In this document: piece by piece, positions 27,322 to 35,447 of the stretch
Numbering within the stretch: the stretch's first letter is position 1
Layout: each line of letters begins with the position of its first letter
Assembly (NCBI RefSeq): GCF_020097135.1
Contig: NZ_CP083608.1
Location: 372,001 to 436,000 of the forward strand
Direction of reading: 5' to 3'
DNA: 64,000 nucleotides
DNA from: Macrococcus armenti
GTDB lineage: Bacteria; Bacillota; Bacilli; Staphylococcales; Staphylococcaceae
Notes under the pieces: model-generated
The model's database searches: none
Seen by the model: the letters and a program-made list of their open reading frames with translations, nothing else
What the model was told of the DNA's origin: nothing
Translations under genes and position numbers: made by a program

Positions 27322-28146
27322 ATGTCCAGTATCGATGAATTATTAGAACGGTATCGCTCATTTACGAAGAAGGAATGTATTCATATAAAGACGTATGAAC
27401 AAGTACCGACATATGTATGGGAAAGTAAGTTTGGCGGGTTACCATATTTACCACATGATGCTCAAAGTCCTACAACACAAGATGGTAAGCAGCTTCATTT
27501 TGTGGCGCAATATCATTTAGATGTATTACCAAAAAACAAAGTGGGGCTACCATCAAAAGGGATGCTACAGTTTTGGGTGCTGATGGATGATGTTTATGGG
27601 ATTGATAATAATAACCATGCATTAAATGATAAACATCGTGTGATTTATTACGAAACAGTAGACAAAACGGTAACGAGAGAAGATGTTGAGAAGAAATATA
27701 GGCATCCAGATGATGAATATTTTAATCCAATAATTAATGAGTTGAGTATTTCTTTTGAAATTGGCGAGAACTATATGTCTTTTGGCGATAGAGATTTTGA
27801 TAAAGTGTTGCAACAATTGGGAGTTGATCTCGAACAACTGAGCGATGAGGAGCAGAATAAATTTTGGTTAACTGTCAATGTTGAAGGACATTTTATTGGT
27901 GGTCATCCAACACATATACAACAAGATATTCGTGATACACGTCTGTCAGAAATGATTAATCCTTCGCAAATGGATTATTCGAAATATGATATTTTACTAC
28001 TTCAAATAGATTCTGAGTTAAACGAAGCATGTACGAAAGATATTATTTTATGGGGAGACTGTGGAAACGCACATTTTTATATTACAAAGGATGATCTGGC
28101 ACAATGTGATTTTAGTAAGGTTATGTATGATTGGAATTGTTATTAA
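27322..28146 (+). CDS. DUF1963 (YwqG-like) protein, tandem copy 1
   Basis: A 274-aa cytosolic protein of the DUF1963/YwqG family, whose function is unknown. Family blocks are SKFGGLPYLP, QLHFVAQYHLD, GMLQFWVLMDD, YDILLLQIDSE and WGDCGNAHFYITKDDL. It is closely similar to the next gene, so the pair arose by tandem duplication. GAGGTGATT precedes the ATG. YwqG-type genes in bacilli are often near polymorphic toxin loci, but no toxin is visible here. Confidence 0.88.
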   Translation: MSSIDELLERYRSFTKKECIHIKTYEQVPTYVWESKFGGLPYLPHDAQSPTTQDGKQLHFVAQYHLDVLPKNKVGLPSKGMLQFWVLMDDVYGIDNNNHALNDKHRVIYYETVDKTVTREDVEKKYRHPDDEYFNPIINELSISFEIGENYMSFGDRDFDKVLQQLGVDLEQLSDEEQNKFWLTVNVEGHFIGGHPTHIQQDIRDTRLSEMINPSQMDYSKYDILLLQIDSELNEACTKDIILWGDCGNAHFYITKDDLAQCDFSKVMYDWNCY

Positions 28147-28178
28147 TGATAATGTAAATTAAGTAACGAGGTGTGAAC

Positions 28179-29003
28179 ATGTCTAATAATGAACAGTTTG
28201 ATAAAGTAATTAATACATTTAGAAATTTAACGAGAAAACAGTGTATTGATATTAAAGTCATTGAAAATTCAAATCCAAATATAACAGATAGTAAATTTGG
28301 CGGACTGCCTTATTTACCACAAGATGTTCATTGTCCAACAACTCCAGAAGGTGAGCAGTTACATTTTCTTGCTCAATACCGATTGGATGAAATACCGAAA
28401 AATGATATAGGTTTACCAACGACGGGATTATTGCAGTTTTGGGTTTTGATGGATGATATGATTGGTTTAAATGATGATAACTATATATTAAATGATAGAC
28501 ATCGCGTGATATATTATCCAAAAATAGATATGACGGTTACACGTGATGGAGTAAGCGAGAAATATCATTACCCTGAAGATGAATATGCAAATCCAGTTCG
28601 AGGTGAATATGCGATTACATTTCAATTAGGCGAGAATATGATGTCATATGAAGATAGAGATTTTGATAAAGTCGTAAATCAAATTGAAGGATATGATTAT
28701 TTAAGTGAAGCGGATGAAGATAAGTTCTACGAAATAGTGAATCAAGAAGGACACTACATTGGAGGAAATCCTGTATTCCCACAATATGATATTCGTGATT
28801 CACGATATATTGAGTTTAACAAGCATAATTTAGACTATTCTAATTATGATATTTTACTACTTCAAATTGCTTCAGAATGGTACGATAATACAGGTGATTT
28901 AATTAATTGGGGAGACAGTGGTAGTGCACATTTTTTTATAACGAAAGATGATTTAGAGCGTTTAGATTTTACAAAAGTACTCTATGAATGGGCATGTTAT
29001 TAA
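28179..29003 (+). CDS. DUF1963 (YwqG-like) protein, tandem copy 2
   Basis: A 274-aa paralogue of the preceding gene, sharing the blocks SKFGGLPYLP, LLQFWVLMDD, LNDRHRVIYY and WGDSGSAHFFITKDDL. The ATG at 28179 is chosen over an in-frame GTG six bases earlier because of GAGGTG just upstream. The spacing of 32 bases from copy 1 suggests a shared transcript. Function unknown. Confidence 0.87.
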   Translation: MSNNEQFDKVINTFRNLTRKQCIDIKVIENSNPNITDSKFGGLPYLPQDVHCPTTPEGEQLHFLAQYRLDEIPKNDIGLPTTGLLQFWVLMDDMIGLNDDNYILNDRHRVIYYPKIDMTVTRDGVSEKYHYPEDEYANPVRGEYAITFQLGENMMSYEDRDFDKVVNQIEGYDYLSEADEDKFYEIVNQEGHYIGGNPVFPQYDIRDSRYIEFNKHNLDYSNYDILLLQIASEWYDNTGDLINWGDSGSAHFFITKDDLERLDFTKVLYEWACY

Positions 29004-29030
29004 GTGATGATTGTGACAAGTAGATAATGA

Positions 29031-29399
29031 ATGAGTGAAAAGGATTATAGTTTCATACAAGTTTTAAGTAAACATAATCAAGAAGTGCACATTGCAGCTT
29101 ATGATAAGTCAGGAAATAGCAGTGGCTATGTAACAAAGAAAGTAGTGGATAACGTACCACCAGCAGCTGCAAAGTAATTAATCTTGAGTAAAGATAAGAA
29201 AAAACTAAGTGGTAATGGTGAAGTAGGAACTACAGTAAGTGTGTATTATAAAGATACTTTTTTAGGATCAGCTATTACTAATGAAGATGGACGTTTCTTC
29301 GTGAAGATGAGTAAACAAAAACGAGGAAGAGTATTAACAATTCAGCTCATGGATGCTGCAGGAAATGATAGTAAGATTGTTAAATATAAGGTTAAGTAA
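29031..29399 (+). pseudogene. Remnant of an Ig-repeat surface adhesin
   Basis: Two pieces in one frame, split by a TAA at 29175. The first ends AAYDKSGNSSGYVTKKVVDN and VPPAAAK; after the stop comes SKDKKKLSGNGEVGTTVSVY, GSAITNEDGRFFVKM and LMDAAGNDSKIVKYKVK. This is the beta-sandwich pattern of bacterial Ig-like repeats of cell-wall adhesins (for example Big_6 type). No signal peptide or LPXTG anchor remains, so this is a leftover of a much larger gene. Confidence 0.7.
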
Positions 29400-29430
29400 T
29401 AGTAAGAAAATATATAAGATTATATTTTAG

Positions 29431-29466
29431 GAGCCGCCATATTTAGACTAAATATGGCGGCTCTTT
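29431..29466 (+). terminator. Strong terminator after the adhesin remnant
   Basis: Perfect 15-bp stem gagccgccatattta / taaatatggcggctc with a three-base loop and TTT after it. Confidence 0.9.
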
Positions 29467-29665
29467 AATGAAATTTGTAAATGTATCCAAATTAAAAAAC
29501 AAACATATTACAATATATTATTTATTGTATCTATTAGTAAAAGTTGCTAAAAATAACTAAAAATAAGTAAAAGTAATGTTGTTTATTACTATTTGGGTAG
29601 AATGTAATATTTATTTATTGTAAAATTATATTGTATTAAAAAATATGTTAAAAGGAGTAGTAAGT

Positions 29666-30142
29666 ATGAACAGAAAAGTATCATTTGCATTATCTCTTAT
29701 TATGTTTTGGATTAAAGGTCAGGTGGAAACAGATACTCGTTTCGTAAAAATTAAAAACTCTAATACAGTATTAGGTTTTATTCCTGCAGGTAGTAACAAT
29801 CAAACAATCCCATTAAAGAATATTAGTGCTACTCAAATTAACAGTAGTTATAAAATTATGCCAATGATTATTGGAATAATTTTCATGTTTATTGGACTAT
29901 CTCAAATCAGTAATAGTTTCATGTCTTTCTTAATTTTTGGATTAATTGGTGTTGGTCTATTTGGTAGTGGAATATTAACAACACTTGCTATTCAACGTGC
30001 TGGTAATGATTACATCATCGCAGTGCCATTCTTCGAAAAAGCTAAGCTATTAGAAGCTCAGGACATGATTGAAGAAGCATTAGCACATGATGCTGATAAA
30101 ACAGATTTAAACTTATATATGAATCGTAAGGACGAAGCATAA
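29666..30142 (+). CDS. Membrane protein with a PH-like N-terminal strand region
   Basis: A 158-aa protein of unknown family. Residues 1-55 are strand-rich (VETDTRFVKIKNSNTVLGF...TIPLKNISATQI), like small bacterial PH-like domains. Two membrane helices follow (about 60-75 and 85-105), then a C-terminal helix. AAAAGGAG precedes the ATG at 29666; an in-frame ATG 21 bases earlier lies upstream of that site. It sits directly before the second 67-bp repeat, which acts as its terminator. Confidence 0.65.
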   Translation: MNRKVSFALSLIMFWIKGQVETDTRFVKIKNSNTVLGFIPAGSNNQTIPLKNISATQINSSYKIMPMIIGIIFMFIGLSQISNSFMSFLIFGLIGVGLFGSGILTTLAIQRAGNDYIIAVPFFEKAKLLEAQDMIEEALAHDADKTDLNLYMNRKDEA

Positions 30143-30153
30143 TATATACTTTC

Positions 30154-30220
30154 AACTCAAGTCATATCAATGGCTTGAGTTTTTATTTATATACTATTAA
30201 CAATATAAGTAAATAATATT
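30154..30220 (+). repeat. 67-bp direct repeat, copy 2 (contains a terminator)
   Basis: Partner of 27087-27153, with one mismatch. It starts 11 bases after the stop of the PH-like gene and carries the same actcaag / cttgagt hairpin plus TTTTT. Confidence 0.9.
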
Positions 30221-30275
30221 ATAATTTAGGAGTATGGAAGTAATAAAATAATAAAAATGACAACTAGGAGGAAAT

Positions 30276-31163
30276 ATGAAACAAATACTAACAGGTTTAT
30301 TCATTTCTACGTTATTACTAACTGCATGCGGACAGCAACAAGAGGAAAATGAAGAGAAATCATCAATTCAATCGAAAAGTGAAGAAAAATCATCAACAAC
30401 TAATAAAGAAAAATCAGAACAAAAGAAAGATCAGTTAGCAGATACAAAATCAACAGCGAGTCAAGCTGAACCTTCATCACCTGAAGAAAAAGAGAAGGGT
30501 AATGAAGAAATAAATATAAAATTGGACGAGAAAACAAAGATTGCTTTAGCATTTATGCATCCGGAAGCGGAAAAATTTATTGTATCAGGTAAAGAAGTAT
30601 TAACAGGTAAATATACAAAAATGGTGCCGCCAGAGCCACAAGTAAGAAAGTTTTATAAGCTTGTTCTTACACCACATTATGAGAATATTATTCCGCAAGG
30701 TGCTAAAGTTTATATCGTCCATCCAAATAAAGCGAATGCTATTTCATTTATAGCATTTACTGATAATGAAACAGTTATTGGTGGTACGCAAAGCGGGTAT
30801 TATGATTTAAATAATAGTAATAATGGCTTTATTAGATATAATACTGAATCTTTCTTTAACGAGAAGAAACATCTTCGTTCATTAAAAGAACTCGCAGATA
30901 TGGTGGAAATCGGCGAAAAGCCATCGTATGAGGAAACGGAGCGAGAAGAAAAAATGACGAATCAAACAGTAAGAGAAAGAATTTATAATGAGATTATTGC
31001 GATGGAAGGTACTACGCAATTGGATCCTAAGTATATATGGGATGATATTAAGTTGGATGAGAAAAACAATAGCTTTTATGTCAACTATAGAAATAAAGAT
31101 TTAGAGGTGCTAGGGACGTATAAATATGTAGATGGGAAGCTGGTAAAGGAATTAATTAAATAA
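30276..31163 (+). CDS. Lipoprotein with a charged linker
   Basis: A 295-aa lipoprotein with lipobox LTAC (Cys18), a long Glu/Lys/Ser-rich linker (about residues 20-85), then a folded outside domain starting ALAFMHPEAEKFIVSG. This layout is common among staphylococcal surface lipoproteins, but I do not recognise the domain. AGGAGG precedes the ATG. It lies just after the second 67-bp repeat. Confidence 0.75.
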   Translation: MKQILTGLFISTLLLTACGQQQEENEEKSSIQSKSEEKSSTTNKEKSEQKKDQLADTKSTASQAEPSSPEEKEKGNEEINIKLDEKTKIALAFMHPEAEKFIVSGKEVLTGKYTKMVPPEPQVRKFYKLVLTPHYENIIPQGAKVYIVHPNKANAISFIAFTDNETVIGGTQSGYYDLNNSNNGFIRYNTESFFNEKKHLRSLKELADMVEIGEKPSYEETEREEKMTNQTVRERIYNEIIAMEGTTQLDPKYIWDDIKLDEKNNSFYVNYRNKDLEVLGTYKYVDGKLVKELIK

Positions 31164-31173
31164 AAAAACTACT

Positions 31174-31500
31174 CTAGAACATGAATATAAAGGTGATATG
31201 TGCATAATTAAATTCTATAAGATGACTGATTTCCTGAAAGTGATCCTTATTAAAATGCTTATCACTTTTTCCAATTACAAGACGTTTCCTTCCGTTAAGC
31301 GTATTAAGGAACGCGTTTACTTCATCTATGGAAACAGGATAAAACAAATCGCCTGTAATGTAGATGGCGTCTTATTCTGAAACAGTCTTATTCCAGTTCT
31401 TGATGAGTAGCGCATTCATTTGTTCAACAGCAAAGGAACGTGATTTAGCCATATTTTTGTGATAAAAGTGTGTGTCTGAAATGAAGTGGATTATTATGGA
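31174..31500 (-). pseudogene. Metallophosphoesterase pseudogene
   Basis: The minus strand encodes IIIHFISDTHFYHKNMAKS, then EQMNALLIKNWNKTVSE, a TAA stop, and DAIYITGDLFYPVSIDE with LNGRKRLVIGKSDKHF. This is the calcineurin-like phosphoesterase order, with the metal motif SDTHFYHKN, the GD motif, and a GNHD motif changed to GKSD. One in-frame stop, a lost metal residue and no start or C-terminal part show decay. No full-length reading frame covers it. Confidence 0.75.
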
Positions 31501-31511
31501 CTCGCAAATAT

Positions 31512-31550
31512 AAACAGGACAGCCTTTGATTAAAGACTGTCCTGTTTATT
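31512..31550. terminator. Terminator overlapping the end of the 821-aa gene
   Basis: aaacaggacag / ctgtcctgttt stem. The stop codon of the minus-strand gene lies in the loop, and T-rich sequence follows on the minus strand. Confidence 0.75.
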
Positions 31551-33995
31551 GTTATATTCATTAATAAAAGTATTAATTTTTTTGTAGATAAATTCCTTAT
31601 TATTATCTTTTTCAACATAATTTTCAATGTAATCATCAAGATCGGTTAATTCAAAATTATTATGAATACGCGTTAAAATTGCTTCTGCTAGTAATATTCT
31701 GTTTGAAGGATGTTTATATAAGTGATGATAAGATTTATCTGTTAATTTATTAACATAAAGTATATCCCAGTTATCATATTCACTATAAATTCTTTTTGAC
31801 AAATCAAATCCAACTTCATATAATTGCTCAATTTGGAAAGGATTATTATCTTTTTTCTCTTGCATATATTGAAGTATTTTCAAAGCTAGTGATTGGTATT
31901 GATACATCAATTCATTTGAATTTAAATATTTTAAGCTAAATTTAAATTTAATTTCTCTAATAAATTTATCTAGAAAATCATTTTCTATTAAATAATCGAA
32001 TACTTTAAGTTCATCCAAGTTAATCTTCTTATAGTTATCAGTTTTCTCTAAGTAAATATTAATGAATGTAATATAGGGATTTAGAGATACATCTAAAGGA
32101 TAAGCTTGTTTGATGAGAGAAATATAATCCAGGTAATCATTATTTTCAATAGCATGATTAACATAATTCAATATGTTTTTGAATGCACTAATAATGGATT
32201 CATCGACGATTGGAAAATACTCTATATCAGAGTTTAATATATGAACAGCATACATTTCAGGTTCAAATGGCCATGTGTATATACTGTAGTTTTGAATTTC
32301 ATTGAGAATATCTATGAATTGCTTATTTATAAAGTCTATATTATATACTGGGAAGGACCCCATTTCATTAACACTATCATAATACTCTTCTATTGGAAAT
32401 GAGTGAGATTCCATCAAAGATGAAAAAGTTTCGTAGAAAACGCTGTGTGTTGTTGAAGAGTTAGATCCTATTTGTAATGAACGGTAATAAAATAGCCATG
32501 TATACATTAAAGTTAAATCATCGTTATATTCAATATAGGTATCATAATTAAATTCTGTTTCATTTTTTTGAATCAGTGTATTCATTGTATGAAAATAGTT
32601 ATGGGTGAATAAATCTACTAATATATGGTTATAATCATATTGATTATCTTTTAATGATAATATTTCTCCATTGCTATATAAGTATTTATTTAAGGATACG
32701 ACTTCTAAGAATATATCTTCAAATAGTAACAATGTATCTTCCTGATTCAAATTTTTAACATATGGCTCAGAAATTATTGCTGAGAAATAATCAGACGGAT
32801 TATTTTCGTAATTGATACAATGATTAATTAGCAATTTTAATTTTGAGACGAGAATTCCTAATCTCTTATGCTCTGATATCTCTTTAATAACGTTATGAAT
32901 TAATTGATCATTTTGTAAATCTATTAAATTAAAGTTTTTATTTTGGAGAGAGTCGAAATAAAATGTTGAAAATACTGTCAGATAATCATCGTGATAATTA
33001 TCTAATATCTTTAATTGGAAATGATTAAATAATTCAAGTTCTTGTATTAGAAAATCATTTTTTTCCTGATGTGATAATTTGTTAATATAAGTTTTACTAA
33101 ATTTATTAATATTTACTTGATGATATAATTTAGCAGATTCAAGGTTACTGTTTAAATACTTATAAAGTTCTTTATTATATAAAACTTCTGTAATTACTAT
33201 ATCTCTTTCATGTGGTTCAACGGTTGAAATTAAGTTGTTAATATATATGAAAATTTCCTTTTCTTTTTCAACTAAGTTAAGTTTTTTGTTTTCCGAAACT
33301 CTAGAGAATTTGTTGTTAAATTCATTAATAAGAGATCTAATAATCAATCGATTAAACGATTCGCTTTCTTCTATCTGCTCATTAATAAGAAGTGCTTTAA
33401 TCGGAATATCAATATTCTTTATTATCAACAAAATAAAAATAATTGATAGAACAACTAGACTTGCTTGCCACGTTGAGGAAAGTATTGTGAAAATCATTTC
33501 ATTTTCTTTTATATGCTTTGGTATAAGTTTAAAGCAAAAATAAATAATTAAAGGCAGGAGAAATTGAAATGATAGTATTGCTGAAAATACAATTTTTCGT
33601 GTGATTTGAATATATGGATTTTGTTCAATAATGATGACAGCACGACTTCTACCTAAATATCTTGATTGAGTATCACTCGAAAAGCTCACGATAAATTGTA
33701 AAAAACTAATATATACACCATATAAGCCAAGTACAACGAATGCCATATTTAATATCTCCATGAGATTAAAATTTGCTTGAGTTACAAATAATAAGTCATA
33801 TTTAATTTGAATAATAATTATTAATAACATTATTAACATTAGAATTAAATCATAGCCGGTGAGAAAGGACGTTTTTTTTAGAACACTAAAAGGCTGATTA
33901 TAAAACTTATCTAATCTTAGTTTACTTTGAAATTCAATTGAAACAAAAAGGCAGATAATTATTACAGCTACTATAATAAATGCCACATATATCAC
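31530..33995 (-). CDS. Large membrane protein with helical cytoplasmic region, 821 aa
   Basis: No known family recognised. The first 230 residues hold about six membrane helices (near 3-18, 48-64, 80-104, 130-155, 165-195). The remaining 600 residues are soluble, Asn/Asp/Leu/Tyr-rich and largely helical, without Walker, nuclease or protease motifs that I can see. AT content is high even for this genome, which suggests transfer. The last codons form one arm of the terminator. Part of the gene (32090-32132) is copied at 27154-27196, next to a 67-bp repeat. Location in a defence-rich accessory region makes a phage-defence or conflict role possible, but that is a guess. Confidence 0.65.
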   Translation of the reverse strand: MIYVAFIIVAVIIICLFVSIEFQSKLRLDKFYNQPFSVLKKTSFLTGYDLILMLIMLLIIIIQIKYDLLFVTQANFNLMEILNMAFVVLGLYGVYISFLQFIVSFSSDTQSRYLGRSRAVIIIEQNPYIQITRKIVFSAILSFQFLLPLIIYFCFKLIPKHIKENEMIFTILSSTWQASLVVLSIIFILLIIKNIDIPIKALLINEQIEESESFNRLIIRSLINEFNNKFSRVSENKKLNLVEKEKEIFIYINNLISTVEPHERDIVITEVLYNKELYKYLNSNLESAKLYHQVNINKFSKTYINKLSHQEKNDFLIQELELFNHFQLKILDNYHDDYLTVFSTFYFDSLQNKNFNLIDLQNDQLIHNVIKEISEHKRLGILVSKLKLLINHCINYENNPSDYFSAIISEPYVKNLNQEDTLLLFEDIFLEVVSLNKYLYSNGEILSLKDNQYDYNHILVDLFTHNYFHTMNTLIQKNETEFNYDTYIEYNDDLTLMYTWLFYYRSLQIGSNSSTTHSVFYETFSSLMESHSFPIEEYYDSVNEMGSFPVYNIDFINKQFIDILNEIQNYSIYTWPFEPEMYAVHILNSDIEYFPIVDESIISAFKNILNYVNHAIENNDYLDYISLIKQAYPLDVSLNPYITFINIYLEKTDNYKKINLDELKVFDYLIENDFLDKFIREIKFKFSLKYLNSNELMYQYQSLALKILQYMQEKKDNNPFQIEQLYEVGFDLSKRIYSEYDNWDILYVNKLTDKSYHHLYKHPSNRILLAEAILTRIHNNFELTDLDDYIENYVEKDNNKEFIYKKINTFINEYNNKQDSL

Positions 33996-34190
33996 ATCCT
34001 TGAATAATTTAATTTTATTTTACTTCAAAAAAGTAATATTTTACTAGTGGTTTGGACAGAAATATAAGGTACAGGTATTCACTCTGATGAAGGTCAAGGC
34101 AAAAGTGAATTATCCGAACGTATCTGATGATTCGAGTCTTTTTTAATACATTTTAGTATGATAGACCTAAATGGATGAGGGGATGATTAT

Positions 34191-35033
34191 ATGGGGGAAC
34201 ATAATATAAATAAAGATACGTTTCAAGTTAGCTTTTCAAATACACATAATGATGCTGATGTATATGAAGTTAATGAAAGATATATCCATTACCACACACC
34301 TAATCAGCTGATTAAATATTACGCCAATTATTTTCAGTATAAAGTGATGCCGGATGTTGATACTTTTATGAATGATTATGAAAGACAAAAGGCATTTCAT
34401 GAACAACGTGGACAAAAGCATGCACTGTTTATATTCCCTGAAAAAGAAGTACTGGATGATGCATTGCAGGAGAAGGCAAAGGCTTTAGGATTTACTGTTG
34501 AAAAGATGGAGCTTTATTTATTGAAAGAGATGCCGAAATCTAAAGATACTGAGATTGAAGTAGTGCAGGTGTTGAAGGAAAATGATGTGTTCCTGGATTA
34601 TCTTGAAGTTTGTCGTGAAGGGGATTTAGAGTACGGTGAAGAATTTGCAGATCTGAAAGCACGCACACATCGACGTGATGTATTAAACCCACAAATATTA
34701 CAGTTTGTAGCGTATCAGCATGGATTTCCTGCAGGTAAAGTTAATGCGGTGGAAAGTGCAAAGTATATTGAAATAGATGATTTATATGTGCTCGATGCGA
34801 TGCGTAAGCAAGGTGTTGGGACGGCATTACAGCTAGCAGTATGGCGTTATGCATCACAAGTTAGTAAGCAGGTTATCTTAATTGCTGATGGAAATGACGC
34901 GCCGAGAGAAATGTATCAAAGACAAGGGTATGCGTTAGTCAGTGAACGTTATGAGTTGTTACGTGTGCCGTCAGCGGATAATTTAACATTCAATAATAGT
35001 ACTAATAGTAATAATGATATCTCCCTCGGATAA
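34191..35033 (+). CDS. GNAT-family N-acetyltransferase
   Basis: A 280-aa protein whose C-terminal half (about 115-265) is a GNAT domain: YIEIDDLYVLDAMRKQGVGTAL is the acetyl-CoA loop region, and DAPREMYQRQGYALVSE is the closing motif. The N-terminal half lacks an obvious acetyl-CoA loop and may be a degenerate GNAT repeat. GAGGGGATG precedes the ATG. Substrate unknown. Confidence 0.85.
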   Translation: MGEHNINKDTFQVSFSNTHNDADVYEVNERYIHYHTPNQLIKYYANYFQYKVMPDVDTFMNDYERQKAFHEQRGQKHALFIFPEKEVLDDALQEKAKALGFTVEKMELYLLKEMPKSKDTEIEVVQVLKENDVFLDYLEVCREGDLEYGEEFADLKARTHRRDVLNPQILQFVAYQHGFPAGKVNAVESAKYIEIDDLYVLDAMRKQGVGTALQLAVWRYASQVSKQVILIADGNDAPREMYQRQGYALVSERYELLRVPSADNLTFNNSTNSNNDISLG

Positions 35034-35058
35034 ATGAATATTGAGGGAGATTGTTCTT
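35019..35058 (+). terminator. Terminator
   Basis: atctccctc / gagggagat stem, starting just before the acetyltransferase stop codon, followed by TGTTCTTT. Confidence 0.75.
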
Positions 35059-35133
35059 TGAAAGGGTAATGCTGCATTAACTAGTATTTTAGTGAACAAG
35101 AACCTTACTTTTGAATAATATGGAGGGAATATC

Positions 35134-35319
35134 ATGAATGCTGAAGTTGAATTGAAATTGAAACAGTACAAAGAAGGATTTGGTGAATCATTAACTAAAA
35201 CATATACAAGGAATATGTCTGATGAACAAATTATAGAAGCAGTAAATACTTGTCTGGAGAAAAATATGACTTACTTTGAAACAATGGTAGAGAAGTATGG
35301 GAAGTGGATTGTGATTTAG
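35134..35319 (+). CDS. Small hypothetical protein, 61 aa
   Basis: A short acidic, helical protein (EVELKLKQYKEGFGESLTK; MSDEQIIEAVNTCLEK). TGGAGGGA lies eight bases before the ATG, which supports translation. No family recognised. It has its own ribosome site between two terminators. Confidence 0.55.
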   Translation: MNAEVELKLKQYKEGFGESLTKTYTRNMSDEQIIEAVNTCLEKNMTYFETMVEKYGKWIVI

Positions 35320-35413
35320 GATAAGATGCATGTTGTAAAAAATTTAATCCCCATATTTATGGCTTGAGTCAGACTGCAGACTTCATCTCCAAAGAGGTCT
35401 TTATCAAAAGTTT

Positions 35414-35447
35414 AAGAGCACGCATATACTGCGTGCTCTTAATTTTT
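35414..35447. terminator. Bidirectional terminator
   Basis: Stem aagagcacgca / tgcgtgctctt with a five-base loop, T-rich on the plus strand, next to the stop codon of the minus-strand recQ gene. Confidence 0.85.

Noticed and set aside
31198..31380. 60-aa plus-strand reading frame
   Set aside because: No ribosome site, and the opposite strand shows clear phosphoesterase homology, so this is its shadow.
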